A DNA stretch of 64,000 bases from Lineus longissimus. Its lineage: Eukaryota; Nemertea; Pilidiophora; Heteronemertea; Lineidae. Both the position numbers and the translations under genes were made by a program. Where the stretch lies: NCBI RefSeq assembly GCF_910592395.1, contig NC_088317.1:7938001-8002000 (forward strand), read 5' to 3'. This document shows, one piece after another, positions 36,727-47,840 of this stretch. How positions within the stretch are numbered: position 1 is the first letter of the stretch; each line of letters starts with the position of its first letter. The notes beneath the pieces were generated by a model, which ran no database searches, had not been told where the DNA came from, and saw nothing but the letters and a program-made list of their open reading frames with translations.

Positions 36727-37289
36727 CGGAATATTCAAGGCCCGGCCTCTTCTCTCGAGTCTATTCACCAGAGGTAACCAATGAGTGACTTCGCTGGCCC
36801 TTGTGATGGCTCAGTCGAGCTGTCACGGTTACGCTAAACCACTTATTACCGCAGCCCTATTGATTCGAAGTGTTGTGGGCCTGCTGGTGGATGAGTGCGC
36901 ATGTGGAAAGACGTATGGTAAGGCCACTCGCCGACCTTTTATACAGGTTGTCTCATAAAACTGAAGCACCTTTTAGATTCATCCAAACCCCCCAAAACAA
37001 AAAAAGTCCTTATTGAAACTCTGAAGAAAAATCTACGAATGCTTGCATTAGTAAAGCAAAGTGAGATTCAGGCAATGATAGTAGTCACGAAATTCCGAAG
37101 AAAAACGAGGAGCTCATCCTCTGTTTTTCTAAAACCTTCTTTTTTGATTTAGACTCCCTAGGCCTACGTGAGAGAAAACAGAATCGAAGTTTCTAGGATT
37201 TGTGGTTTTCATGTGTAATTCTAGGGCCTCTTAGGCCTATGAATGAAGCCCCACTGAGGGTACCCACATTGCAGGCAACCTGTGCGACA

Positions 37290-38642
37290 ATGGATGCTGT
37301 AGAGCTGCTGAGAAAACGACGCCGGCGCTACACCGTGACAGAAAAACTTGCCTACCTGAGAGACCAGGAGGCACTGGTGAACGGTACGGTGCGCAGTATG
37401 AGAGAGTTCGCCGCCCACTATAACATCCCCTGGGAGACGTTTAGAAGGTGGAATCACGAGGACCTCGAGCAGAAGCAAGAACAAGGGCATGGCCGGAAGA
37501 AGACGGTGATGGAGCCCCGTGATCCGTTATGGCCACAGGTTGAGGACCAGCTTTACCAACAGCTGCAGCAGATGAGAGAGCGTCGCCTCGCAGTCTCCGT
37601 TCTCGACATTCAAGATAAGGCGTCGGTAGTGTGGCAAAGCTGGTGGAATGAGTAAGCCCAAGATGTCAGAGAAGGGATTCAGCATTGTCGCCCTCAGTTA
37701 TGGGATTTCAACGCATCCATAGGCTGGGCGGAGTGCTTGATGAAGAGATGCCACGTGTCCCTACGGAAGGTGACCAAGAATACAACGACCGTCCCCGCTG
37801 ATGCTGCTGCAAGGATCCAGACCTTCCGAGATGCGGTTACTGGGAGCATCGATCGTCTTGATATACAGATGCGGTTCTTCTTTAACATGGACCAAACCTT
37901 TGTCCTGTTTGATATGAGAACCATGTACACGGCCAACACCACGGGGGAGAAGGCCATAGACGTCCGATCATCCAGGTCCAATACCAAGCTGGGATACACC
38001 GTCACCCTCTGCATCGCAGCCTCTGGAGCAAAGTTGCCGGCGGACATCACCTTCCCCAGAAGAGGTTTTGTCCGGGTGTTTGCAGCCCTCCAAGACAACC
38101 CACCAGCAGATGTAAAGATTACCCAATTGGAAACTGGTTGGATGAGGGAGGAAACGGCGCACCACTGGTTAGATGAAGTCCTATCACCCTACGTCACCGA
38201 CAACGAGACCGACCAGTTCCTGTTAATCGTCGATCATTATCAGGTCCACCGGACAGAGAACTTCCGGACGAGAGTCCGAGACATGAGAGGCAGCCTGGAT
38301 TATGTACCTGCTGGTTGCACATTCCTCGTACAACCGTTAGACGTTGCAGTCATGAAGTCCTTCAAATGTCACGTACGGCGACAATGGAAATCGTGGAAGA
38401 AGGACCACACGGAAAAACGAGAAGACTGCCCTCACATCTGCCTGAGAGACGTGACCAACATCATCAGAGATGCCTGGGATGGTGTTGATGAGGACGTTAT
38501 CGTCAACTGATTTGAAGCATCGTTTCGACCAAGGCCAATCGAAGCTGGACCACATGCTATCTTAGAGGAAGAAGAGGAGACTGCCGTGGATGGACCAGAG
38601 TTCGTGAATGTAGTCGAGGACATTGTGATGGACTTGAATTGA
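37290..38642 (+). pseudogene. Pogo-like transposase B (two in-frame stops)
   Basis: Start chosen at ATG 37290 because MDAVELLRKRRRRYTV aligns with the start of D. One frame runs to 38642 but is broken by TAA at 37653-37655 and TGA at 38508-38510; no frameshift is needed. Order: HTH (KLAYLRDQEA...WETFRRWNHE), second DNA-binding part with WPQVEDQL and the FNASIGWAECLMKR segment, then the DDE_1 core with FNMDQTF (first Asp), LLIVDHYQVHR (second) and LVQPLDVAVM (third), and an acidic tail. The full length, about 450 codons, fits E and C. The catalytic residues are intact, so inactivation may be recent. Confidence 0.85.
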
Positions 38643-39320
38643 CTGTGGGTGTTGTGAATGATTGTGGGTACGATTCTGAAAGCTGGACAATCTAATAATG
38701 TGTATCTTTAGCTTTGAAAAAAAATTGAATCGGGATATGCATCGTCTCTTTTTTGTTCCTTCACTGATCACTTCGGACAAGACTGTACATTCAGAGGGAT
38801 GTTCGGTTTTGTCTCCAGATATGTGACGGACAACTTCTCATTCTTTAATACCAATTTCGCACTGCAAAGTATCTTTGAAAGCCCGAAGCAGGTAAGGGAT
38901 GATAAGACCCGAAGACATGCTCCATTACCTCCCTGAGCAGTGCCTCACTTTGAAAGGGCAGGTCAGTCCCTAAAACCAGCAGAAGCCAATATGTCAGTTG
39001 GACTTTTTTCATAGACACCCTGTACACTATCAGCCATTAGCACTGGGACACCCTTTACACTACCAATGACGATTAGTTGAAAATGTTCTGGGACACTCAG
39101 TACAATGGCCGAAGGCCCGATCCCATTATCCCATTCACAGGAGACCCACGGATCGGTTTCAACAACCCAAACAATAAGGATTGGACTCGAAACTGAAGTA
39201 CAATGTATATTGGATATGAGGCCTGGACAACCCTCTCTGGAATCCCAGCCAATGATCGGCCTTCTCAACAGCTCTGTTCGCCACCCTATGAGTCAGGGGC
39301 GGCGACACCGGCTGTTAATG
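38643..39320. other. Non-coding 3' part of element B
   Basis: No gene. The stretch near 39008-39030 (CATAGACACCCTGTACAC) looks like a mariner-type terminus in reverse but has no partner nearby. Confidence 0.5.
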
Positions 39321-39348
39321 AAGTGGTGTTATTTTCATGAAACTACAG
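39321..39348 (-). repeat. Right TIR of element B
   Basis: Exact reverse complement of 36699-36726, followed by TA. Confidence 0.9.
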
Positions 39349-39354
39349 TATATA

Positions 39355-39400
39355 CAGTGAGTACTTAGTTAACTGGTGCTGGTCTAAAATTTTCTAAGTC
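39355..39400 (+). repeat. Left TIR of element C
   Basis: Starts CAGTGAGTACTTAGTTAACT. Its partner is at 41530-41576. Confidence 0.8.
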
Positions 39401-39940
39401 CATAATAGGTCATTATAATATGCATTTTAGGCCCAGATGGGTTGTGCAGGGCCTACATTCCTTTTGAGAAGCATGAATGGGCTAATAATGACAACTTGAG
39501 CCTACTGCACATGTCGGCATTGATACCTATTGACTATGATCACTTTCATCAAGTACTCAGAAAGTTTTAATAGCTTGAAATCCGACATGCAGAAAGTCCA
39601 TCCAAGACTACGATCACTGGCCAGTGCTTTTCATGGAAAAAGAATGTCGTTACAAGCTTTTTACAGGGTAAACCCTTAAAAAAGTGGCATTTGAATCAGG
39701 GAGGGGATGTGAGATTTTTGCCCAAAAGTTTAACTTGGGGGTAAAGTAACTAACACTTACATAACCGATGCCATTAACAACATTTACTTATTCACTACTT
39801 TGCACTACAACTGTTTTACAATTCCAAGTTGTCGTCAAAATTTAAGTTATCATCATCATTATCGGAGTCTGACAATTCGTTTTCACCAAGCAACAAATCA
39901 TCTGCAACATCATCACGATAATGACCATCTGGTTGAGGTG

Positions 39941-41293
39941 TTAAGCCAGCCACTTGAAATGACTAGCCGCAGACTCAGGAGCTACATCATTCCATGCTCT
40001 ACTTATAATGCCGAGTACATCCTGTAATGTAATTTTGCGGCAATTTCCGTCAGCCTCAGTTGCATCACATTTCCATAACTTCCAATACTTTCGCATTATA
40101 GCTTTAAATCCCCTCATAATAGTGAGATCTAACGGCTGAGCCAGCGATGTACACCTAGCAGGAATATTGTCTAACAGTATGCCTGCTTCAACCATTGGGT
40201 AACAGAAATCCTCTGCTTGATGCGGTCGGAATCTGTCAAAAAGCAGAAGGATGTCATTAAAGTCAAAATCGCCAATGTAAGGGAAAAGAACATCGTCCAA
40301 CCAATGTTGCAGTGTCTCTCCATTCTCCCAACCAGACCTCGAGGATGTGACCCGTACGTTATCTGGAATGTTGTTCAAATCTCTAATCTGACGCACGAAG
40401 CCCGGCTGCCTGAAAACAACATGAGCAGGCGGTTTTTCTCCGTTGGAGCCAACTGTCAATCCAACGGTGCACCCGAGTTTGGCATTTCCTCGCGATGTTT
40501 TCACATTTACATCTACTGTACCTCTGGTCTCAGCTGTATACATCGGAGGGAAGTCCAACTGAGCAAACGTTTCGTTAAAGTTCAAGAGCGTGTGGACATG
40601 GTTGTCAGCTACAGTTTGCCTAACGCCAGTCTGAAATTCTCTCACTCTCTGTGGTGCATCAGCCGGTACAGTGGTGGAATCTTTCGTTTTACGGCGGAAA
40701 ACAATCTTTTTCCGTTTCATAAAATTTGTAACCCAACCCACTGATGCAGAAAACTGGGACCTTTCAGGGCGACGTGCTGCAATGTCCTCAAGTTCATTGT
40801 GTGGGAGTTGGCCCCACCAGTTCTGAAATTCAATCGTTGCATCATTAACAATGTCCGACCGAGAAACGGGCAGGGCAATATTCCTCCGTTCTTGAAAATG
40901 CTGGTGCACGATATTCTCAACTTCCGGCCAACAACCATCATGGTCGGTTCTGACTCGCCGGCGTTCTGCATTTTCCTCCACTTGATCCGTCATTTCATCG
41001 ATGTTCTGTATCCATCTCCTGAGCGTTGTTGGGGATAGTCGATAGCGCCTAGCATACTCATTGACATTTAGAATGCGGCCATGTTCAATTGCTGTTTGGC
41101 AATCCAAGGCATGTCGCAGCCTGGCTTCAACAGTGTAACTGTTACATCGTCGAGGGAGACCAACTGCTGCAGCACCATTCTGCTGATCGGCATCATCATC
41201 ATCATCATCGTCATCATTGCCAGCATCCATCATTGACTGACACATGACAAAGAGCGAAAGCATCAGCAGTAACAACAACGTTGTGTTCCTCAT
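39941..41293 (-). CDS. Pogo-like transposase C (late C-terminal frameshift)
   Basis: A 450-codon minus-strand frame covering a whole DDE_1 transposase. Order: residues 1-20 a hydrophobic leader; then an Asp run; HTH about 51-100; second DNA-binding part about 115-210; catalytic core about 230-400. The first catalytic position is Asn240 (NFNET, codon AAC at 40574-40576). The second, Asp353, is in LLFDRF, and the third, Asp389, in LAQPLDL. The last residues (KWLA) arise from a one-base shift. In the shifted frame an acidic tail similar to that of A runs to TAA at 39816-39818. The likely true start is MMDAGN at 41233. Whether the Asn variant is active is unknown. Confidence 0.8.
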   Translation of the reverse strand: MRNTTLLLLLMLSLFVMCQSMMDAGNDDDDDDDDADQQNGAAAVGLPRRCNSYTVEARLRHALDCQTAIEHGRILNVNEYARRYRLSPTTLRRWIQNIDEMTDQVEENAERRRVRTDHDGCWPEVENIVHQHFQERRNIALPVSRSDIVNDATIEFQNWWGQLPHNELEDIAARRPERSQFSASVGWVTNFMKRKKIVFRRKTKDSTTVPADAPQRVREFQTGVRQTVADNHVHTLLNFNETFAQLDFPPMYTAETRGTVDVNVKTSRGNAKLGCTVGLTVGSNGEKPPAHVVFRQPGFVRQIRDLNNIPDNVRVTSSRSGWENGETLQHWLDDVLFPYIGDFDFNDILLLFDRFRPHQAEDFCYPMVEAGILLDNIPARCTSLAQPLDLTIMRGFKAIMRKYWKLWKCDATEADGNCRKITLQDVLGIISRAWNDVAPESAASHFKWLA

Positions 41294-41529
41294 GATTTGA
41301 ACTTTCTACAGGAATGACCAATATGATTGTTAGGGTAAAGGGCCTAGGAAATTACACAACTGCAATTGCCTTTCATACCAACCATTGATTGATAAAATTG
41401 GCCACAGAAGACCAGATCAAGAAATGAACATGTAATCAAAACTCTGTCATTTTCTTCATTAAAATGTGATTAGTAATAGGCCCTACATGGTCGTAAATCG
41501 ACAATATCCCATTCTGGGCCTCTATTAGT

Positions 41530-41576
41530 GACTTAGAAAATTTTAGACCAAGCACCAGTTAACTAAGTAGTCACTG
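41530..41576 (-). repeat. Right TIR of element C
   Basis: Reverse complement begins CAGTGACTACTTAGTTAACT and is followed on the plus strand by TA. Confidence 0.8.
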
Positions 41577-42130
41577 TATATATATATAATGTGAGTCGAA
41601 TTTTGTTTATGACTTCTTCGCCCCAAAGATGAAGAAACTTGGCTACCAAGGCGTATACAAGAAGCGGACACATGAGAAGGTAAATGGCCAAACAGTAATT
41701 TGTTTGAGGCCCACGAGCATTTCTGCGGTTAATGCTATGTAAAAGTGTGTTCTCTTTTCCATTAATATATATCACTTATCATAGTCGCCATCATCATTAA
41801 TCACCTCGTCACTCACTCGTCATTATTGCCATATTATCATATTGTTGCACTACCTGCAATCTTATTCACTGACCTGACTCACGCCAACCTTTATTAAACT
41901 AAATTTCGGAACCTTTATTAAACTAAATTTCGGGAGAAATTTCTATAAGTAGGGGGTGTATGTGGGAGAATGGGTTAATGTCTTTAATAGTTGTGCTGCC
42001 CATTCCAGATGGCAGCACAAGCTGGTCTTGCCTTTTTCAATACACTAGTTTTAATGCTCTTTAATACCTTTAATCATTACATAATATATATACTTATACC
42101 TATTTAAGTGAATGTTTGGTGTGGCCCAGT
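41577..42130. other. Non-coding
   Basis: AT-rich, no supported gene. A 19-bp direct duplication (CCTTTATTAAACTAAATTTC) occurs near 41890-41930. Confidence 0.45.
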
Positions 42131-42202
42131 GCCATTCCTTGAGTTTATCACTCTACTATAACATTATTCCTTGCTTATCCTTAATTCTATGTGCTTGCAG
42201 GT
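42131..42202 (+). repeat. 72-bp direct repeat, left copy
   Basis: GCCATTCCTTGAGTTTATCA to CTTGCAGGT. Identical to 43151-43222. It ends exactly where the foldback element begins. Confidence 0.9.
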
Positions 42203-42203
42203 A

Positions 42204-43100
42204 TGTTCACTCATGGTCAAAAGTAAATGGACACCAGTTTTTCTTGAATTTCTCAAAAACTAGGCTAAGCAGAAACATTCACCTAACACCGATTGTAGCA
42301 AATGATCTTGGCTATTGAATAATGCTAAAATTTTAAAAATCTGTTTAGTTTTGCCTTTGATAGGAGAAATTTGGTAAATGTCTCTTTTTCACTACTTCTT
42401 TATTAGCAGGAATTCACCAATAAAAATTACATCCTCGTGTTCGACTCATGACGGCCTTTCACATCTACGACATGGTCCCTCGTTATCTATTGAACATACC
42501 TTTTGAGTGAATGAGTGGGCATTGTGTTTTTCATGTCACTTGAATAATTGTGTTGGGATTCCCAGATTAGTAATCTGACCAGTTAACTAAAATGACAACC
42601 ATGTAACGCAATTGGTAATAGACCTGACCATAATCGTTGGGCCTGTGCCTAGTCATTGTGAAACAGACAGATCACAATACAAGACAATTGGCATTCATTC
42701 ACAACCACTTCACTTCATTTGGAGTTGACAATGGTTTAATGGGACTATGTCAAAGGTGTCTCCAGTGGGGTAAAAATCATTACCGTAAAAGTGGCCAAAA
42801 ACCACATTTCTAGTTTGAATTATTTCAAAAACTGGATATATTATGAAAGGCCTTCATGAGTCGAACATGAGGATGTAATTTTTATTGGTGAATTCCTGCT
42901 AATAAAGAAGTAGTGAAAAAGAGACATTTACCAAATTTCTCCTATCAAAGGCAAAACTAAACAGATTTTTAAAATTTTAGCATTATTCAATAGCCAAGAT
43001 CATTTGCTACAATCGGTGTAAGGTTAATGTTTCTGCTTAGCCTAGTTTTTGAGAAATTCAAGAAAACTGGTGTCCATTTACTTTTGACCATGAGTGTACA
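42204..43100. mobile_element. Tc1-like non-autonomous foldback element
   Basis: Inverted arms of about 258 bp (42204-42462 and 42843-43100) nearly identical over their length, with outer ends TGTTCACTCATGGTCAAAAG and TGTACACTCATGGTCAAAAG. TA flanks both ends. The CATGGTCAAAAGTAAATGG end resembles Tc1-type termini. About 380 bp of centre, no coding capacity. Flanked by perfect 72-bp direct repeats, far longer than a TA duplication. Confidence 0.85.
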
Positions 43101-43150
43101 TATTCGTGTTCTGTAAATTGTAAATATATTCCGTCATTCCGTCATTAAAA

Positions 43151-43222
43151 GCCATTCCTTGAGTTTATCACTCTACTATAACATTATTCCTTGCTTATCC
43201 TTAATTCTATGTGCTTGCAGGT
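43151..43222 (+). repeat. 72-bp direct repeat, right copy
   Basis: Exact copy of 42131-42202, about 50 bp beyond the right arm of the foldback element. Confidence 0.9.
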
Positions 43223-43492
43223 GCCTGTATGCCTGCTAATTTGGCCACTGGCCGGAAATATCGGCCACACGCTGAATGTAGGTCAAATGGCGACAAATTT
43301 TGTTTTGAAAGTAGAGTTTGACCAGAAGTATCCAGAAATGCAAAATTGAAGTCTCTAGGCCTTACGGTTACAAAATGTGCACCATGGGTTTAACGGATCG
43401 ACGGACGGACGTCCGGACGGACGGACGGACAGCGAACGCCACTAAGCAGCTTATTTGACAATCTCAGCTGACTTTGTCAGCTGAGCTAAAAA
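43223..43492 (-). repeat. Repeat family 2 copy, reverse orientation
   Basis: Ends TCAGCTGAGCTAAAA on the plus strand. It contains a GGACGGACGGACGG tract (about 43399-43432) and, in reverse, CATTTTGTAACCGTAAGG and GACCTACATTCAGC. Confidence 0.55.
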
Positions 43493-44967
43493 TACTATCA
43501 CGCCATCCTTAAAATGTTTTTTTTTATCGAAACATAACAGGAAGACTTTTCAATCGATGTTACAAGCAGCTCACTATACATACTGGATCAGTGTGTGGAC
43601 GATCAAACTGTGGCAGATGGACTCTGTGACAATTTCAACGGGTGTATGTAAATTGGACATTTTGGCCCGGCGACCGGGAGATTGCTATCATGCATCAACT
43701 AGCTTGAGATGTTGAGGGCGCAGTCCAGGGATGTCTGAAATACATGGGTCATTTGAGAAAAAAAGTACTGTTTTGCATGATGCCTGAAATACATGGGTCA
43801 TTTGAGAAAAAAAAAGCACTGTTTTGCAGCGCCCTCAACTACCCACGGAAACTTTTCAATTTTCTGCAGCTCCTTCCATCATAGACCGACAGTTGGGCAG
43901 TTACTGGCGCAATGAGATATTTCAACTTCAAAAGGAATTTGATTAAGAAGTCCAATTTTGACCCTCAAAACAGTGACCGTTCAGAGGCCCTAGAAAAAAA
44001 GCTGTTAGTTTTAGGGACCTGGAATTTCGAGATTTTCCTATCTACCCATAGGCCTTTCACCATAAAATGTTAGGCAAATCTGAGACGGTCATATGACATC
44101 CACTGGCTTAATCTCATAACAAGAGGCCCACGGGCCTGGCGCTAAGCTAATAGAAATAGCATAGGACTGAGGGTGTAAAGTAGTAAATATCGACTTTTCA
44201 CCCATTTAAGCTAAACAATATTGTCTAGGACAAGTCCAGCAACTCGCCTGAACGTGAACGTCCACTTCACTCTCTTTTAATGACATCACTCCCTGTCATC
44301 ACAGACTGGACAATGGCGCGTTATTTACTTCAGCATTTCGAAGATCGGTGTAACTCTGGATTAATCATCCGCTTCGGCAAAGATCAATCAAATCTCACTG
44401 CCACGATCATTAATTAAATACTGCGTGCCCGAACAAACTCTAGGGACCGGTCAACATTTTATCAAAAACGGTTCGTTTCAAATTAACGAGACCGTCCGAT
44501 TTACAAGTTATATAAATTCTTAAGTTCGCGTCTGGGCACGACAGGGTCCAGCCAAAAATGTTCCTTTTCCAACCGTCCAAACGTTGAGGGTCACAGGATG
44601 TCGTTTGTGGTTCGAGCATTTTGATTGGCTCCGGGCATGATCTAGGCCTGCTTTATAACATCTTGACCCAGGCGGAATCGTCAGCTCATGCTGCAGGAGA
44701 CCAATTAAACTGCGTCTAACCATAATTAACATTCTTGTCTCCTTTTCTACAGGTAAGCGAACTTTTTACTACAATTTTCATCAGTTATATTTCACCACAC
44801 CTTTAGCTCTCATGACGCGTCATACATGTACTTAATTTAAGTCCAGAAACTATATGCCTGCTGGCCAAAGACTTCTCAGGTTGTATTTAGCTTATCTAAT
44901 ATTGACATGTACAATCTGTAGCTAGCTTTTATATCACCATGTGAATCCGTTACTGCAATTATATATA
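43493..44967. other. Non-coding, with a short tandem duplication
   Basis: No supported gene. A unit of about 52 bp around GAAATACATGGGTCATTTGA is duplicated at about 43735-43830. Near 44124, AAGAGGCCCACGGGCC looks like another dispersed-repeat start. Confidence 0.45.
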
Positions 44968-44993
44968 CTCTAAAACCTTGTTTTTATGGGTAC
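44968..44993 (+). repeat. Left TIR of element D
   Basis: Exact reverse complement of 47409-47434. Confidence 0.9.
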
Positions 44994-45745
44994 AAGTGTC
45001 CACCTCATTAAAATCTTGCGTGACCGGCCCACTCATATCACATGCATGGTGTCTTTACAATGGGACCTTACCATGATTGGCTGAGGTCGGGTTCTCGATG
45101 AATGTCTGAAGGAACTTCGCTCAGTCGCTTGTCGGGTCGTGAAATCGACATGTAGTCTTGATTTGAAATTGATCCGATTGGGTGAGAAGGCCTATTGCAA
45201 CCCGCGGTTTTATACAGGGTGGCTCCAAAAATTAATCGGTGAATTGATTTATTGGGATTGGAAGGTTTGGGGCGAGATCTGGGATAAATGCGAGTTTTAG
45301 GAAATCCTAAGACTAACGTTACCGTTAGCGCTTGTAGTATGGACTTTTCATGTAAGAGTGCTTTCACGAGAGGTTAAGAACTAGCTCCGATAACACAATC
45401 CCTAGCGTTAACACCACCTTTTACACTAAAAATGCACATGGAAACCTGTGTTTACGTTAGCGAATGCTAGGCTTACGGTGCCAGTTCCGAACATAAGAAT
45501 TACTCTGGAGTTCCACAGGTTTTGGATAGGGTAATTGTCGAAAAATCAAGTAAACAGGATTCTCCTTTCATAGTCATTTATTCTACTTGAATACTTACTT
45601 ATCACAATTAAGATTGCTGTTTCCACTATTTATCCATAGATTACGAGAACAATTCTTTAGGACTCCTACAGTAGTTACCCCCAAATCCTGAACGGACTCT
45701 TTAAGTTTTACATGTCATAATGCTCAACGTCCAAATGATAAGAGT
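44994..45745. other. Non-coding 3' part of element D
   Basis: No gene. The minus-strand frame at 45068-45367 has no domain. ACAGGGTGGCTCCAAAAATT near 45216 resembles a mariner terminus without a partner. Confidence 0.45.
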
Positions 45746-47101
45746 TCAGTCCATATTAATTTCGTCCCTTTCAACCTGTACGAATTCCAGACCCGGTTCC
45801 TCCTCTTCCTCATCCTCCTCAAGGTTGGGGAATGGCCCAGCTTCAATAGGGACCGGTCGAAATGCCATCTCAAAACCTTTTACAATCACGGCCCCATCAA
45901 CAGCAGCCCAAGCCTCACTTACAATGGTGACAACATCCATCAGCTGAATTGGTTCGCATCGGCCCTCTCTATCCGTGTGGTTCTTTTTCCATGCTTTCCA
46001 CCTCTTGCGCATATGGTTCTTGAGGGATCTCATGACAGTCAGGTCCAGGGGTTGGACAAGTGATGTACAACTGGCGGGAATGAAATCGAGGATTCCCCCA
46101 AGGTTCATAGTTTGCACACCGAAATTTTCCGTTCGATGAACCCGGTACCGATCTACCAGTAACAAAAACTGTTCAGCCTCTTCTGCGGTTAGATACGGTT
46201 GGAAGGCGTGTTCAAACCAGTGTTCGGCTGTCTCCTCCTTCATCCAACCTGTTGCTGATGAAGTTATGACCACGTTTTATGGTAGCTCTTGGTCCGCCAA
46301 GGCTGCAAGCTGCCTGACGAATCCTTTATTTGGGAAAGTCACGTGAGCCGCCACTTTTCCGCCGGTTGCAGTGATTGCAAGAGTAACTGTACATCCAAAT
46401 TTGGTGTTGGACCTTGAGGTGCGGATGTCCACGGACTTTGCTCCCTTTATGCTGCATGTGTACGTTGGTCGTAGCTCAAACAAGGCAAACGTTTGATCCA
46501 TGTTAAAGAGAAGTCTCATCGGAATTTCAAATCGGTCGATCGTGTCCGTGACGTTGTCTCTGAACACTTGCACACGATTGGCGGCATCAGCTGGGAGGGT
46601 GGTCGTATTTTTGTTAGCTTTCCGGAATGAAATTTTCTTCCGGTCCATAAAGTTCGCCACCCAGCCGTTCGAAGCGTGGAATTCGTGCATGACTGGTTGA
46701 GTCCGGATGAAATCTTGTCTATCGTCAGCGGGTAACGCGTGCCACCAGTCTTCGAAAATTGACATAGCTTTCTCTTGGACGTCTTCGACGGCGACAGGCA
46801 GCCTTTTTTCTCTGACCCCTCTAAACCCGACGATTAGCCTCTCTTCAACATCAGGCCAAAGACCAACGTTCCCCTCTTTTACGTGTCGGACTTTGCCTTT
46901 TCCTTCACCAGCTTTTTCTTCTAGTTCTTCCAAATTCCATTTCTGCATTGTTTGGACTGAGATTTCATAGTGTTCTGCAAATTCACGCATGTTGTTGACG
47001 GTTCCGTCCAACAGCGCAGCCTCAAGGTCCTGCAAGTAGGCTATTTTCTCTCTAACTGTATAACTTCTCCGGCGTTTTCGCAATGGCTCTTGACCATCCA
47101 T
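45746..47101 (-). pseudogene. Pogo-like transposase D (one in-frame stop)
   Basis: Start placed at ATG 47101 (MDGQEPLRKRRRSYTV); seven more codons upstream are open to 47125. One frame runs to 45746, interrupted only by TAA at 46277-46279, directly before NVVITSS, where E has LPDNVVVTSS. Domains: HTH (KIAYLQDLEA...VQTMQKWNLE), second DNA-binding part with WPDVEERL and ASNGWVANFMDRK, then the core with NMDQTF, LLLVDRYRVHR and LVQPLDLTVM, so all three catalytic Asp are kept. An acidic C-terminal tail is present (runs of Glu at about 45800). Confidence 0.85.
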
Positions 47102-47408
47102 CTTCACAATTGGCAAAGTGAGCAACTGAAACTAGCTTATATAGGCCTAGGATGACCTTGAGGACATATAGGAAAGAAGACACGATATCCGTCTGCCACT
47201 CTTGCGCAATTGGTGACAAAACCTATCAGTCGAAACGATCGTCGTAATCGGCTGCGGACACCTTGAAATTGACCATACTGAAGTCGGCCAGATGTCATTC
47301 TGCCTCGGTGGTAGGCCCATTAGCCATGCCTTTGAATAGATCTTAGTAGCCCTTTTATAGTGTGATTTGGGGGGCGTGATCTATTCCATCGACTGGAATA
47401 TTGGATGT

Positions 47409-47434
47409 GTACCCATAAAAACAAGGTTTTAGAG
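47409..47434 (-). repeat. Right TIR of element D
   Basis: Exact reverse complement of 44968-44993, followed by TA. Confidence 0.9.
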
Positions 47435-47840
47435 TATATACACCATAATCCCAGATATAAGGTCTGGTAGGCATGGCCTGGCCTAAGTCATAGCTCCTCC
47501 CAGAAATGCCATTCAAATGATAATACTACACTAATTCACCATGGGTAGCCAAGTTGAATGCCTTGTCAAAATTTGAACATGTCAATGACCAGTTTTACTT
47601 CATGAATGATTGACACGCTCTTCAGGCTACCGTATCCTATTGATTAGGCAATAGGTGGTGATCACTATACAATGATTTCATTCCTCATTCTTTGATTTAT
47701 TGCTTTGCGTTAACTTTAAAGCAACATGCTTTGGAAAATTAATGCTTCCATTTCATTGGTAAAAAACGTTTAGTTAGGAAGGGCTTAAAACAACATCTAC
47801 ATGGAAGGAGACGTACAGATCAGTACAAATCGAAGACTCA
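47435..47840. other. Non-coding between elements D and E
   Basis: No gene. A small palindrome CCTATTGATTAGGCAATAGG lies at about 47636-47655. Confidence 0.5.

Larger units (their letters stand above)
36699..39348 (+). mobile_element. Pogo-like element B with 28-bp TIRs
   Basis: Perfect 28-bp inverted repeats at 36699-36726 and 39321-39348 (outer end CTGTAGTTTCATG), flanked by TA on both sides as expected for pogo/Tc1-mariner insertion at TA. It encloses a plus-strand transposase. On the left only TATA separates it from element A, on the right only TATATA from element C. Length 2650 bp. Confidence 0.85.
39355..41576 (-). mobile_element. Pogo-like element C with about 46-bp TIRs
   Basis: Inverted repeats at 39355-39400 and 41530-41576 (outer end CAGTGA(G/C)TACTTAGTTA, one indel and few mismatches), each flanked by TA. 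It encloses a minus-strand transposase. Its left end abuts element B. Length about 2.2 kb. Confidence 0.85.
44968..47434 (-). mobile_element. Pogo-like element D with 26-bp TIRs
   Basis: Perfect 26-bp inverted repeats at 44968-44993 and 47409-47434 (outer end CTCTAAAACCTTG), each flanked by TATA. It contains a minus-strand transposase. Length about 2.47 kb. The terminal sequence differs from those of B and C, so the elements belong to separate families. Confidence 0.85.

Noticed and set aside
37694-38165. Minus-strand frames opposite transposase B
   Set aside because: Antisense shadows of the transposase; the plus-strand frame holds the conserved motifs.
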